DNA from: Rosistilla ulvae
GTDB lineage: Bacteria; Planctomycetota; Planctomycetia; Pirellulales; Pirellulaceae
Direction: 5' to 3'
Length of the DNA stretch: 64,000 bases
Assembly (NCBI RefSeq): GCF_007741475.1
Contig: NZ_CP036261.1
Span: 5,767,798-5,831,797 of the forward strand
This document shows positions 54,151 to 63,908 of this stretch, piece after piece. Every line of letters starts with the position of its first letter. Position 1 is the stretch's first letter. A program made the translations under genes and the position numbers. Under the pieces are notes generated by a model. That model did no database searches. It worked only from the letters and a program-made list of their open reading frames with translations, and was not told the origin of the DNA.

Positions 54151-56790
54151 ATGAAGTATCCACAACAAAACAAGTTCAAACGCCGTCGTCGTCTAGTGGC
54201 CGAATCGCTCGAATCGCGAGCTCTGCTGGCAACATTGGGATTGGGAGTGGAGTTCTACGAAGTCGGCGGCAGCGGACCAGTCAGCTCGTTGAAGGCGGGG
54301 GAACTCTATGATGCCCGCGTGGTGGTCGATGTTCCCGATTCGACCTCCGGCGTGATCTCGTTGCCACTCAACTACTCGTGGGATCCCAAGGTTTTGGAAC
54401 TGGAAGATCCCGCGCTTGCGGGTGAGACATTCCCGTTGATCAACACCGACGTTCCGGGCAGTTTGGTGACGCCAAACTTCACGCTCCAACGGGCCGTCGG
54501 TAACTATACCGCGGAAGCTCCGAAATTTGATGCCAGCGGCGATCCTGCCAACTTTGATTCGTTTTATAATATCGAAGGAGTTCGCGGCGGTGCCTTGCCC
54601 GCCGCAACCAACGGATCGGCGATCGCATCGGGAACCGAAACGGGAACATTTTCCGGTGACCTGCGATTTCGCGTCCTCTCCGATCTGAACGCCTTCGCGT
54701 CGACAACCTTCACGATCGCGCTGGATGGATCGATGGCGTTCGAAAATGGCGAGGCGCTAGATGCGGTGACAGGGATTTCGGGGGCCGTCGGTCTCGATCT
54801 TCCTTCCGCCACCCAAAATCAAATCGTTCAGGCGACGCTTCCGATTGCGATCGGTGGCAACAAGCAGGAGATCGATGCGAACAATGCCAGCGGTCCTCCC
54901 GCGTCGCCGGTAACGATGTTGCTCGACTTTGGCAACGACGGAATCTTCGATGGCCCTAGCGACCAAACCGTCACGACCGAGGCCGACGGCAGCTATCAGT
55001 TTGTGCTTCCCCCCGAAACCGCGGTCGGCACCTATTCGATCCAAGAGGTGTTGCAAGACGGCAGGATCCAGTTGGCACCTGCCAACGGCGCGTTTAACTT
55101 TTCCGTCGATGCCGGTGGAGCGATCACCCCCACCGATTCGACTGACCCTCCACTGCCACCGTTCGACTTTGTGAACCAAGTGGTCGCGATCGGCGGCACC
55201 AAGTTCCAAGATCGCAACGACAGCGGAACGATCGGCGTCCGCGATGCCACCGATCCACCGTTCGCGGGCGTGACGATCACACTGGACATCAATAACGACG
55301 GCCCCACGACGCCCGACCAATCGGCCGTCACCGCCGCCGACGGCAGCTACCAATTTGTCGAGGTCCCGACCGGAACGCACCGCGTGTATGAACCCAACGA
55401 TACCGACCAAACCTTTCCCGCCGCTGGCAGCTATCTGGTCACGATCGATGAGACAAGCGTTGTCGTCGCTCCCAGCGTTCCCTTAAATGAACTCGATTTT
55501 GGAAACCGAGGCCCCGTCGAGCCACCACGTGTACAGATCACGGGGATCAAGCGTATCGACACCAACCAGAACGGCGCAATCGATCCCGGTGTCGACACGC
55601 CGCAAGCGGGAGTGACGATCCATTTGGACATCGGCAACGACGGCTCGACAGCTAACGACACGATCGACGATGCGGTTACCGATGCCGCCGGGGAATATCA
55701 GTTCGATGACGTGCCGGTCGGAACCCACGCGATTTATGAGAGCGTTCCTATCGGTTTCGAACAGGTTCTGCCCGCCACATCGCATGTGGTCACGGTCAAT
55801 GCGGACGGCAGCGTCACGTCGCCAACGGGCCTCGATTTCTTGAACGCTGAAATCGCAGGACTCTCCAGCATCGCCGGATACGTCTACACCGATAGCGATC
55901 GCGACGGGCTGCTGGATGCCGATGAGATCGGTCTGCCGGGCGTCACGGTTCGTCTGATCAGCAACACTCCCGGCGTGCCGACGGTATCGACAGTGACAGG
56001 TCCCGATGGATGGTACAACTTTGAAAACGTACGGCCCGGCACCTACAGCATCGACGAGATCCAACCGGCTCGTTTCGGAGATGCTTCGATTTCTCTGGGC
56101 CAGGTTTTGCCTGGGACCGTCGCGGTCGGTACGACATCGGGATTCAATCGCTTCGACGGCGTGACGGTTGACAACGGACAAAACGCCATCAACTACAACT
56201 TTGGTGAGAGTCTCAAAGTCTTCTCCAAACGGATGCTGTTGGCCCGATCGAGCGTTCGCGAGGAACTGTTCTCCAACCTGGGCGTCGATGCGACCACTGT
56301 TTCGGGAACCGCGGGAGACGACGTCGTCAGGATCGAACAGACCAACACTCAGTGGCGGATCACGATCAACGGGCAAACGACATTTGTCCCGCTTGCGGAG
56401 ATGTTGATCGTCGATGCGTTGGGCGGAAACGATCGCGTCGAAGTGATCGGCACCAGCAACGACGAAGAGGCACATGTCGAGCAAAACCAATTGGCGATGG
56501 TCACCGATCCAAGCAACGGCGATGGCCTGCTGGTCCTTGGCGCCGAAGAACTCACCGTCGACGGGCGACTTGGCGACGACTTGCTGGTCGTCGAGGGATC
56601 GACCGCCGCGGATCAACTCTCCGGCAGCGGCGACGAGGTCTCGCTCACTTATGGCGTGGGATCGACGACCGTCCGCGGACTGAGCTTCGACCGCGTCCGC
56701 GCAATCAATCCGACCGATGCGTCCACCAACCAATCGACCACCGCGGTGATCGATTACGTGTTGGAATTGGTAGGCCAGTGGAACACCTAG
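54151..56790 (+). CDS. LEPR-XLL surface protein with cohesin-like and SdrD-B-like domains
   Basis: 879-residue putative surface protein. The N-terminus RRRRLVAESLESRALLA matches the planctomycete LEPR-XLL motif, which lies at the head of many giant secreted proteins. Next is a cohesin-like beta domain (about 28-225: YDARVVVDVPDSTSGVISLPLNYSWDPKVLELED). Then come four related modules of the SdrD-B type (about 230-330, 346-450, 465-560, 575-690; for example KFQDRNDSGTIGVRDATDPPFAGVTITLDI, YVYTDSDRDGLLDADEIGLPGV), with Asp-rich calcium-type loops and a PDGWYNFENVRPGTYSI core. The C-terminal 170 residues look like a haemolysin-type or FG-GAP-like repeat region (GTAGDDVVRIEQ, DALGGNDRVEVIG). No sorting tail is seen. 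Confidence 0.85.
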   Translation: MKYPQQNKFKRRRRLVAESLESRALLATLGLGVEFYEVGGSGPVSSLKAGELYDARVVVDVPDSTSGVISLPLNYSWDPKVLELEDPALAGETFPLINTDVPGSLVTPNFTLQRAVGNYTAEAPKFDASGDPANFDSFYNIEGVRGGALPAATNGSAIASGTETGTFSGDLRFRVLSDLNAFASTTFTIALDGSMAFENGEALDAVTGISGAVGLDLPSATQNQIVQATLPIAIGGNKQEIDANNASGPPASPVTMLLDFGNDGIFDGPSDQTVTTEADGSYQFVLPPETAVGTYSIQEVLQDGRIQLAPANGAFNFSVDAGGAITPTDSTDPPLPPFDFVNQVVAIGGTKFQDRNDSGTIGVRDATDPPFAGVTITLDINNDGPTTPDQSAVTAADGSYQFVEVPTGTHRVYEPNDTDQTFPAAGSYLVTIDETSVVVAPSVPLNELDFGNRGPVEPPRVQITGIKRIDTNQNGAIDPGVDTPQAGVTIHLDIGNDGSTANDTIDDAVTDAAGEYQFDDVPVGTHAIYESVPIGFEQVLPATSHVVTVNADGSVTSPTGLDFLNAEIAGLSSIAGYVYTDSDRDGLLDADEIGLPGVTVRLISNTPGVPTVSTVTGPDGWYNFENVRPGTYSIDEIQPARFGDASISLGQVLPGTVAVGTTSGFNRFDGVTVDNGQNAINYNFGESLKVFSKRMLLARSSVREELFSNLGVDATTVSGTAGDDVVRIEQTNTQWRITINGQTTFVPLAEMLIVDALGGNDRVEVIGTSNDEEAHVEQNQLAMVTDPSNGDGLLVLGAEELTVDGRLGDDLLVVEGSTAADQLSGSGDEVSLTYGVGSTTVRGLSFDRVRAINPTDASTNQSTTAVIDYVLELVGQWNT

Positions 56791-57292
56791 CGACCGCGTG
56801 GTCGCAACCTACCAGGTGACTTCCTTGAGTCGCGCACGAGTCTCAAGTCGACTCGATTGCCTCCCTCTTCGATCTGGCCAATGCCACGGCTCAAGGCTTC
56901 CTCTCTATCGCCTCCGTTTTCCGCAGTGTGTGCCTAAGCTTCAGGCACAACACGGACTTCTCGTGTCGACACAGGCGGGCACTCGCTGCGCAGCTGCCTT
57001 TTTTCCATAATTTGCCACCATCGCTCCACAACCCACACAAGAACCACGGCCACCATTACCACCCCACCAAGAGCCGCCCCGCGACCATTAAGGACACTCG
57101 CCCACCTTGTCAGAATCGACATCACACACAAGAAGGATGCCATGCTCCGCTCTGCGACCTTCTTGTTTTGGCATCTCCATTGCTTCTAGCGTCATGCAAT
57201 CCTCCAATCCGAGCTACATCTTGGACGGAGGCCCTTTTTTCGTCACTCATGTGACATGCAATTCTGCATCTCTTCAAAGGAAGCTTTCTGCT
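56791..57292. other. Pyrimidine-rich leader region before DUF1559 gene
   Basis: About 500 bases without a gene. There is a small hairpin right after the previous stop (GCGACC GCGT GGTCGC, near 56790-56806) and another, GTGCCT AAGCTTC AGGCAC (near 56931-56949). The rest is C/A-rich (many CCACC and CACAA words) before an AAAGGAAGC ribosome binding site for the next gene. No promoter could be fixed. Confidence 0.5.
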
Positions 57293-58312
57293 ATGAATCT
57301 CTTGGGTCAAAAGAAGCGTGGACGCTCTGGCTTTACATTGGTTGAATTGTTGGTCGTGATTGCGATCATCGGAATTTTGGTGGGGCTGTTGCTGCCCGCA
57401 GTTCAAGCCGCTCGGGAAGCGGCCCGACGGATGTCGTGTTCCAACAACATGAAACAGATCGGTTTGGCGTTGCACAATTACCACGACACGCACCGCGTCT
57501 TCCCTTATTCAGTGTCGGCAAGTGGTGCGGTGACAACCGGTTCCGCGATCCCAGCGGCCAACGGAGTGTTGAACCACCGCGGTTGGATGCTGTTGTTGCC
57601 GTTCATCGAACTGCAGAACCTGCAAGATCAGATCGACATGAACTTGCCCACCAGTTCCTATGACCGCAATGGCGTCGGGCTCGCAGGCCCCGCACCGGGT
57701 GCCGCAGGCAATGCAAACGATGTCGTTGTCAGCACAGCGATCGAGGCATTCCTGTGTCCATCGGATCCAAATCCGACCAACTACTCGACGGCTACCAGCA
57801 CTTCCTATTCGATCTCCCCTGGCACCACCGATTTGTTGGGAGCCTTCACCAATTACGACTTCAGCGTTCGACGCAGCTCGTCGACAGTGGAGAAATGGAG
57901 CCGAGATTCGTTTGCTACTAAGCGGATGTTTGGCAACGATGAATCGTCGCGGATGCGTGACCTAACCGATGGAACCAGTAACACCGCAGCCGTCTGCGAA
58001 ACCTTGCGAGCTACGATCGACGGTGTCTCGCAAACTTGGGGTTACGTCAAATGGGTTGGCCACGGCGTCGACCTAGCCTACTCCCGCGGCATCAACGACA
58101 ACGAATGCTGCGGCTGGGACTCGACTCCCTATGCACGTGCTTCGCGTCCAAGCCAGCTGGGCGAATGGTCGACGGTTGGCAGCACGCATCCCGGTGGAGC
58201 CCAGATGACCTTCGGCGATGGTTCGGTCCACTTCCTCAGCGACACCACCGACCAAACCGTGCTCAATCTGCTCTCGTACATCTCCGACGGGCAACCGGTC
58301 GGAGAGTTCTAA
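57293..58312 (+). CDS. DUF1559 protein with prepilin-type N-terminus
   Basis: 339 residues. ATG 57293 follows AAAGGAAGC; the longer frame to 57107 lacks merit. The N-terminus GFTLVELLVVIAIIGILVGLLLPAVQ is a type IV prepilin/pseudopilin cleavage and methylation signal, followed by AAREAARRMSCSNNMKQIGLALHNYHD, the standard DUF1559 start. The C-terminal THPGGAQMTFGDGSVHFL is the H-X9-DG motif of this planctomycete family. Dozens of paralogues per genome are usual; they are believed to be pseudopilin-like or surface proteins of unknown role. A strong terminator follows. Confidence 0.95.
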   Translation: MNLLGQKKRGRSGFTLVELLVVIAIIGILVGLLLPAVQAAREAARRMSCSNNMKQIGLALHNYHDTHRVFPYSVSASGAVTTGSAIPAANGVLNHRGWMLLLPFIELQNLQDQIDMNLPTSSYDRNGVGLAGPAPGAAGNANDVVVSTAIEAFLCPSDPNPTNYSTATSTSYSISPGTTDLLGAFTNYDFSVRRSSSTVEKWSRDSFATKRMFGNDESSRMRDLTDGTSNTAAVCETLRATIDGVSQTWGYVKWVGHGVDLAYSRGINDNECCGWDSTPYARASRPSQLGEWSTVGSTHPGGAQMTFGDGSVHFLSDTTDQTVLNLLSYISDGQPVGEF

Positions 58313-58344
58313 TCGCCCAGTGACTCGAACGACCAGACGCAAAC

Positions 58345-58375
58345 AAACGGCAACCGGGTTCCCCGGTTGCCGTTT
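58345..58375. terminator. Strong hairpin terminator between convergent genes
   Basis: A perfect 14-base stem: AAACGGCAACCGGG (58345-58358), loop TTC, CCCGGTTGCCGTTT (58362-58375). Located 32 bases after the DUF1559 stop and 15 bases before the end of the convergent GNAT-nitrilase gene, so it can serve both. A/T ends of the stem supply short U-runs on both strands. Confidence 0.8.
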
Positions 58376-58390
58376 CTGTTTGCTGGCGGC

Positions 58391-59950
58391 TTAGACTTCA
58401 AACGTCTTGCCGTTCTCTTCATAAGTCACTCGGTAGATATCCTTGCGGCGGTCGTTCCAGTTTTGCACGCTCCCCGATTCGCGATGCTTCCGCAGAATTT
58501 CCAGATCGACGTCATCCATGACAACGGTTTCGATGTTCGGATTGCATTCCGCACCCACCGAGTCGCGAGAGAAGCCGACGTCGGCGGGGGTCAGAATCGC
58601 CGATTGGGCATAGTGAATGTCGGCGTTTTCGACAAACGGCAGGTTGCCGGTACATCCCGCGATCGCAACGTAGACGTGGTTCTCCACACACCTCGCTTGA
58701 GCGCAGTGTCGAATCCGCAGATAGCCTTCGACGGTGTCGGTGTTAAACGGCACGAAGATGATCTGCGCACCTTTCGCCGCGGCGATCCGGACCAATTCGG
58801 GGAATTCGATGTCATAACAGATCAACATCGCGACGCGACCTGAATCGGTATCGAAGACGTTGACAAAATCTCCAGGACTGACGCCCCACCACTTCCGTTC
58901 GCTGGGAGTGATGTGAATCTTATATTGCTTGTGGATCGTACCATCGCGACCAAAGCAGTAGGCGACGTTGTAGAGCTTTTCGTTTTCGACGACAAACTGA
59001 GATCCACCGATCACGTTCACATTGTATTTGACGGCGCACTCGGTAAAAAACTCGAGGTACTGCGGCGTGAACTCGGCCAGTCGGCGTGCGGCGAGGCCGG
59101 GACGAGCCGATTCGACGCACGACAACAACTGCGTCGTAAACAGTTCGGGAAACATGATGAAGTCGCACTTATAATCGGCAGCGACGTCGACGAAGAACTC
59201 ACTCTGCTGCGTGAACTCACCGAAGTTGTTAATCCGTCGCAGTTCATATTGCACGACCGCCAGGCGGACCGGTTCAAAAGCGGCGTGATACCGCCGTGTC
59301 CGAGAGGCTTGATATTCCAAATTCCTCCATTCCAGAAAGGTCGCGTAGCCGCGCGATGCCTGATCGCTAGGGAAGTAATTGGGGATCAAACCTTGCAGCG
59401 CGAAGCCGTTGGCAATTTGCGCGGTCAACACGGGATCGTGGATCGCCTTGGCAACCACTCGTTCGACATATTCGCTGGCCGACATCTCATCCGCTCGATC
59501 GCCGTACCCTGGAATCCGACCACCGATGATGATCCGTTCGATATTGCGTTCGCGGCACAGTTGTTTCCGCGCGTCGTACAATCGCCGCGACAACTTCATC
59601 CCGCGATATTTGGGATCGACCATGATCTCGATCCCATACAGCGTATCCCCTTCGGGAGAGTGATTGCGAATGTAACCGTTGTCGGCAACCTGGGTCCAAT
59701 CGTGCCAAGCGGTCGTGCGATCGTAACGCAAAACCAAACTCGACGACGACGCCGCGACCTCGCCATCGATCTCGACCACCAACTGCCCCTCGGGAAAGAC
59801 CTTGATTTGGCTTTCGATCTGGTCGCGGGTCCACGGCGACATCCCCGGAAAACAGCGCTGTTGCATTTTCACCAACGCATCGTAGTCGTCGATCGACAGC
59901 TGACGAACTTTGACTTTCCATTCAAATTCTTTGAGATCGAGTGGATCCAT
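58391..59950 (-). CDS. GNAT acetyltransferase-nitrilase fusion
   Basis: 519-residue bifunctional protein. Residues 1-220 form a GNAT domain ([46 protein letters not shown]). Residues about 225-505 form a carbon-nitrogen hydrolase (nitrilase superfamily): FIMFPELF holds the catalytic Glu, [12 protein letters not shown] the Lys and ICYDIEFPE the Cys (Cys378). This fusion is a known family in bacteria and some eukaryotes, thought to act on amides or N-acyl compounds; the natural substrate is unproven. It stands alone on the minus strand. Confidence 0.93.
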   Translation of the reverse strand: MDPLDLKEFEWKVKVRQLSIDDYDALVKMQQRCFPGMSPWTRDQIESQIKVFPEGQLVVEIDGEVAASSSSLVLRYDRTTAWHDWTQVADNGYIRNHSPEGDTLYGIEIMVDPKYRGMKLSRRLYDARKQLCRERNIERIIIGGRIPGYGDRADEMSASEYVERVVAKAIHDPVLTAQIANGFALQGLIPNYFPSDQASRGYATFLEWRNLEYQASRTRRYHAAFEPVRLAVVQYELRRINNFGEFTQQSEFFVDVAADYKCDFIMFPELFTTQLLSCVESARPGLAARRLAEFTPQYLEFFTECAVKYNVNVIGGSQFVVENEKLYNVAYCFGRDGTIHKQYKIHITPSERKWWGVSPGDFVNVFDTDSGRVAMLICYDIEFPELVRIAAAKGAQIIFVPFNTDTVEGYLRIRHCAQARCVENHVYVAIAGCTGNLPFVENADIHYAQSAILTPADVGFSRDSVGAECNPNIETVVMDDVDLEILRKHRESGSVQNWNDRRKDIYRVTYEENGKTFEV

Positions 59951-60092
59951 CAGAGAGTACCCTATTATCCATTGTTAGCGTTTTCCGCTGCTGTTTCGCG
60001 GGCCGCGATCTCGGCAGACGATCACCTGTATTCTCGCGTGCCGACCGCTCAGCCGGGAAGTGGGCGCCGGGCAATTCTGCACGCAATTGAGC

Positions 60093-61583
60093 TTAAACCG
60101 GCTTGGCCGTTCGGGCATACATCCCGTTGCATTCTCTGTCTAACAATCCGCCCCGATTCCAGGGAGCGATCACCTGCCGCAACCTGTCTTCGAATCGATC
60201 GCAAGCTGCCGGTCCGCGACCGGCGTCGCTCGCCCGCTGCAGCTCTCCACGCGCTTCGCCCACAACCGTTAGAAACCGCAGTTCGTCAGCGTGCAGAAAT
60301 GCCGCAACGCCTCCCCCCGGCGACTGTTCCATCGACGTCACCGCAGCGAAATAGAGCATGCACCAAGCCGACCACAAGCGAAAGCTGGGCAGCCCCGCAT
60401 AACAACCTTCGACCAGTTGATCGACAAGACGCAATTCATCGATCAAGGTCGACGAGTAGTTTCCCAGTTCAGCAAGGAGCTGATTCGATGTGCCTGTCTG
60501 CAGTAGAATCTCCGCCAACCGCCGAACGCCAAACATCGTATGCGCAAGGCCGGTGCTGTGCAGCGGATCGATGAAGCCCGCGGTGTTGGGCAGCGCCGCC
60601 CAGCCCGGACCAGCCGCCAGCGAGGTCAGCCGCTGCATCCGCGATGTCATCTGCAAACCGCCGGCTGGCGCAACGATCCTTGCCGCGGCAAATTGCTGTC
60701 GCAGGAACGGAAAACGATCCAAACGCTGCCGCCAGATTCCATCCGCATTCGGCTTAGGCGTATCCGCCGGCTGACCGATCGCAAACCCTGCGCTCACGCT
60801 GTCGTCGCAGAAACGCAGCTGCCACATCCACCCGTCGTCCAACACATGATGAACCGCAGCATCATCGCAGCCGAAGGGATGACGGCGTCGATCGATCTGC
60901 CGGCGGTCCAGCATCTCAGCGACCGACGTGACGTTTTCGAAGTGTCCGTAAACGGCCCAGCTGTTCGTTTTCAATCGGTGAGTCTGCGAGGCGATCTTCA
61001 GGTAACGCAACACCTCCCCCGCCGCTCCCGTTGCGTCGACAATCATCGGCGCACGAAGCGAGAACTTAACACCGGAAGCCTCGCCAGCAACCAACCACTG
61101 CGAATCCTCGCGGCTCAGCCGATAGCTTGCCCCTTCGAATTGCATAGCGCCTCGATCGGCAGCTCGCTCGAACAACCAAGCATCGACGTCGCTCCGCAGC
61201 CAGTGCGTGTCGGAGTGTTCGTCGTCACTGCTGGCCGCGACAAGCAATTGATCGGCTGGCGAAAACTCCGCGTTGGGCGAGTGCCCGAAATAGCTGAAGC
61301 CTCGCTTCAAACCACACATAAGTTCCGGATGCCTTCGTCGCCAGGGGCCAAACGCGGTCAGAGGCATCAGCTCGGGCAAGTCGTACCGCTGGGCGAGTTC
61401 TTTCAGCGTCGCATCGGCCAGGGGCGTCGATGACTCTCCGATCGTAAACCGGGGATGGACCGCGCGATCGATCACAGCGACGCGCAGTCCCTGGCGGGCC
61501 AGCAGCAGACTCAACAGACTGCCACCAAAACCGGAACCGAGGATCAACAGATCGACTTCTTTATTCAAGGCGGCCGCCTCCAT
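60093..61583 (-). CDS. FAD-dependent oxidoreductase of halogenase type
   Basis: 496 residues. FAD-binding LLILGSGFGGSLLSLLLARQGLRVAVID (about 13-40), then GESSTPLAD (about 49-57), a motif shared with flavin-dependent halogenases and geranylgeranyl-reductase-like enzymes. A conserved middle block IVDATGAAGEVLRYL and DDGWMWQLRF replaces the WxWxIP of true tryptophan halogenases, so the IP part is lost; halogenation is uncertain and oxidation or reduction is as likely. GFIDPLHSTGLAHTM is the second FAD motif. The start overlaps the radical SAM stop by 23 bases. Last gene of a three-gene operon. Confidence 0.85.
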   Translation of the reverse strand: MEAAALNKEVDLLILGSGFGGSLLSLLLARQGLRVAVIDRAVHPRFTIGESSTPLADATLKELAQRYDLPELMPLTAFGPWRRRHPELMCGLKRGFSYFGHSPNAEFSPADQLLVAASSDDEHSDTHWLRSDVDAWLFERAADRGAMQFEGASYRLSREDSQWLVAGEASGVKFSLRAPMIVDATGAAGEVLRYLKIASQTHRLKTNSWAVYGHFENVTSVAEMLDRRQIDRRRHPFGCDDAAVHHVLDDGWMWQLRFCDDSVSAGFAIGQPADTPKPNADGIWRQRLDRFPFLRQQFAAARIVAPAGGLQMTSRMQRLTSLAAGPGWAALPNTAGFIDPLHSTGLAHTMFGVRRLAEILLQTGTSNQLLAELGNYSSTLIDELRLVDQLVEGCYAGLPSFRLWSAWCMLYFAAVTSMEQSPGGGVAAFLHADELRFLTVVGEARGELQRASDAGRGPAACDRFEDRLRQVIAPWNRGGLLDRECNGMYARTAKPV

Positions 61584-62565
61584 CCGAATCGCAGACTTGG
61601 CAGATCACCGGCGGCGGAACCGTTTGCGTCCTATTCATCCTCTGCAAGCGATCGATCCGCTGCCGGGCGCAGCCAGTGCACGAAGCAAACTGTTCCGCGT
61701 CCCAGAGATCAGCCAGGACGATGCCCGATTTCCAACGCAACGTCTCGTCGAGGACGGTTTCCAACGAGGTTAACCGCGGCGGCGAGAAGAGGCCTTCGCG
61801 CTGCAACCGTTCCATGATCCCATTGCCCCCGCGAGTCGGAATGACCGCGCAACAATCGACTCCCGAATTAAAGGCGAACCGGACCGATTCGATCGCTCGC
61901 TCGATGCCTTCCCGCTCGGTCGTCCACGGCGGACGCAGCAGGATAAACGCGCGGACGCGGATTCCGTTGGAGGTCAGGAACTCCGCCGCGCGGGCAAAGT
62001 CGTCGCGGGTGATCTGTTTGTTCAATCGCTGCAGCGTCGGCGGATGCGAAGTTTCCAGCCCGATCGCGACTTCCAGATCGGTGCCACACTGATCTCGAAA
62101 ACGCAACGCCCGATCGTCGCACAGCTTGGGATGATTTTCGGTGATCACCGATCGATGGCCGCCAACGATTTTTGCGATCCGCGGCAGGTCTTCGCGCGGG
62201 ACCGCGGCGGCGTCAAAAAAATTGCCGCTGTTGTAGAGCTTGATCCGCGGCGCGGCGGGCAGCGACGCCAGCGCGTGCTCAATCTGCTGGACGATCGATC
62301 CCGGCGGAACACGATCGTCGGTCGTGTTCTTCCACAGATCGCACATCAAACAGCGGAACGGACACTCGCGATTGGTCAGGAAGATCGTGGCGACATCTTC
62401 GACAATCCGGTCGACCGAAAATTCGGGCTCGACAAACGCTTGATACGCCCGCCGCAGATCGACTCTATTTTTGGGACCACGCGCGGCCAGAATCTGCCGA
62501 TCGGTGATCGTTTCCGCCAACTCGCGCGGCGCCGGATCTTCGATTGGCCGATCGCCATCGATCAT
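61561..62565 (-). CDS. Radical SAM protein
   Basis: 334-residue radical SAM enzyme. The cluster motif CPFRCLMC holds Cys68, Cys72 and Cys75 (CX3CX2C), following IFLTNRE. The barrel shows IKLYNSGNFFD, AIGLETSHPPTLQRLNK and VRAFILLRPPWTTE, near YhcC/Elp3-type and archaeosine-type proteins. The C-terminus carries two more Cys pairs (CTGCARQRIDRL and ICQVC), which could hold an auxiliary cluster or zinc. Its ATG overlaps the stop of the asparagine synthase-like gene by four bases, and its end overlaps the flavoprotein start, so the three are translated together. Substrate unknown. Confidence 0.88.
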   Translation of the reverse strand: MIDGDRPIEDPAPRELAETITDRQILAARGPKNRVDLRRAYQAFVEPEFSVDRIVEDVATIFLTNRECPFRCLMCDLWKNTTDDRVPPGSIVQQIEHALASLPAAPRIKLYNSGNFFDAAAVPREDLPRIAKIVGGHRSVITENHPKLCDDRALRFRDQCGTDLEVAIGLETSHPPTLQRLNKQITRDDFARAAEFLTSNGIRVRAFILLRPPWTTEREGIERAIESVRFAFNSGVDCCAVIPTRGGNGIMERLQREGLFSPPRLTSLETVLDETLRWKSGIVLADLWDAEQFASCTGCARQRIDRLQRMNRTQTVPPPVICQVCDSDGGGRLE

Positions 62566-63908
62566 TCCAGCACCTGGCGAAACGCATTGCGATAGCTCTG
62601 CTCATCGGCGGGGAACAAATTTGCAAAGACCTCTTCGGTCGAAGCCCCATGTTGGAAGCGGCATTTTTCAAACGTCGGCATCGTCAGCCCCGTCACCTGT
62701 TCCACACCGCGGCGGACGATTTCGCCTTTCAGAGCGTACAGTTTGTCGTGCTGCCAATCGGTCAGTTCGATGAACGGGATCCCCTCGGCGACTTCGATCA
62801 CGCTCGGCACGGCAAACGGGCTGAAACCTTGGAACCCGGTCTGGCGAACCGGAGCAAACGATCGCACATGCCCTCGACTCTGCCCGCCGCTGTAGGTCAG
62901 CGAATGTTTGATCGCGTCGACGCCCCAGCCTTCCTGATAGAGCATCAGATTATTCAGCACGCTGCGGATCGTCAGCTCGCGATTCTCTTCGATCGGATAG
63001 TCTTTCAGGTTCTCGTCCCCGCCGTCGCCATCCAACAGATACTTCCAGTCGGGATAGCGGCGGCGAATTCCGCGGCACAGTGCCAGGCCCATCGTCGCTG
63101 CTTGGACGTCCAGCGGTTTGTAGTCTTCGATCACGCGAATCGCTTTGCGGTAGTCGACTTCCCCGACCGGACAATCGATGACTTCGAGAAACATTCCCAA
63201 ATCGAGGTCGCTCAAAAAGCGATGAGCCTGATCGGCGTCGCGTCCCTGGCCGTCGATCGAGAGCGTAAACGCCTTCAACCGCGCCGGCGAATCGCCCCGC
63301 TTTAACAGACAATCGTACGTGGTGCAGAAGACAGCTCCACTGTCGATCCCGCCACTGAATAACACGCCGATCGGTTCGGCCGGATTGATCTGATCGATCC
63401 ACTGGGCGATCGACGCTTGCAGTGCCCCGATATATTGACCGCCGATCTCATCCAGATTTGCCGGTAAGCGATTCCGCTGGGGCGTGAAGAACCGCGTGTA
63501 TTGTGGGTTCGGATCGGGACAGCCTAACAAAGCGATCTCGACGATGTGATGAGCAGGCACCATCCGCGTATACGACGGATGGAATTGACCATCGAGTCCC
63601 CCGGCGATCAACCAATCGCGAATCTCATCCATCCGCTCGGCCACAACCAGACAAGGCCCATCGACCTGCTTGGCTAAGAAATATCGCATCGGACGCCCGA
63701 TCGATCGGGCCAACCGCACGATGTGGCCGTTGCGATGGACTAGCGCGAACTGTCCCTCGATATTTTTGAGCGCCTCAGCATCCCCGCTCCCCAGCAACTC
63801 AACCGCCTCGTCGACCGTGGCATTCAATAATATGTTGGCATCGGGATCGAGAAGACTAACAAATCGTTCCACATATTGATGATTGTGCACCGGTAACCGC
63901 CCTTCCAA
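62562..63908 (-). CDS. Asparagine synthase-like protein, N-terminus uncertain
   Basis: 448 residues from the TTG at 63908. The C-terminal part is the ATP-PPi synthetase fold with PP-loop SGGIDS (185-190) in PIGVLFSGGIDSGAVF and the GDGGDE block equal to GEGSDE of AsnB. The N-terminal 150 residues look like a class II glutamine amidotransferase (NIEGQFALVHRNGHIVRLARSIG), but the catalytic N-terminal Cys is not there. The frame stays open without a stop for the 92 bases up to the window edge, so the true start may lie outside. Amidotransferase-like ligases of this fold also make lasso-peptide and beta-lactam rings. First visible gene of the operon. Confidence 0.85.
   Translation of the reverse strand: MEGRLPVHNHQYVERFVSLLDPDANILLNATVDEAVELLGSGDAEALKNIEGQFALVHRNGHIVRLARSIGRPMRYFLAKQVDGPCLVVAERMDEIRDWLIAGGLDGQFHPSYTRMVPAHHIVEIALLGCPDPNPQYTRFFTPQRNRLPANLDEIGGQYIGALQASIAQWIDQINPAEPIGVLFSGGIDSGAVFCTTYDCLLKRGDSPARLKAFTLSIDGQGRDADQAHRFLSDLDLGMFLEVIDCPVGEVDYRKAIRVIEDYKPLDVQAATMGLALCRGIRRRYPDWKYLLDGDGGDENLKDYPIEENRELTIRSVLNNLMLYQEGWGVDAIKHSLTYSGGQSRGHVRSFAPVRQTGFQGFSPFAVPSVIEVAEGIPFIELTDWQHDKLYALKGEIVRRGVEQVTGLTMPTFEKCRFQHGASTEEVFANLFPADEQSYRNAFRQVLE

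Noticed and set aside
56798-57292. Small genes in the 500-base leader before the DUF1559 gene
   Set aside because: Frames are Cys/His/Pro-rich, overlap and lack ribosome binding sites; the region reads as a pyrimidine-rich spacer.
60093-61583. Confident tryptophan halogenase call
   Set aside because: The WxWxIP motif is degraded to WMWQLRF, so only the flavoprotein superfamily is supported.
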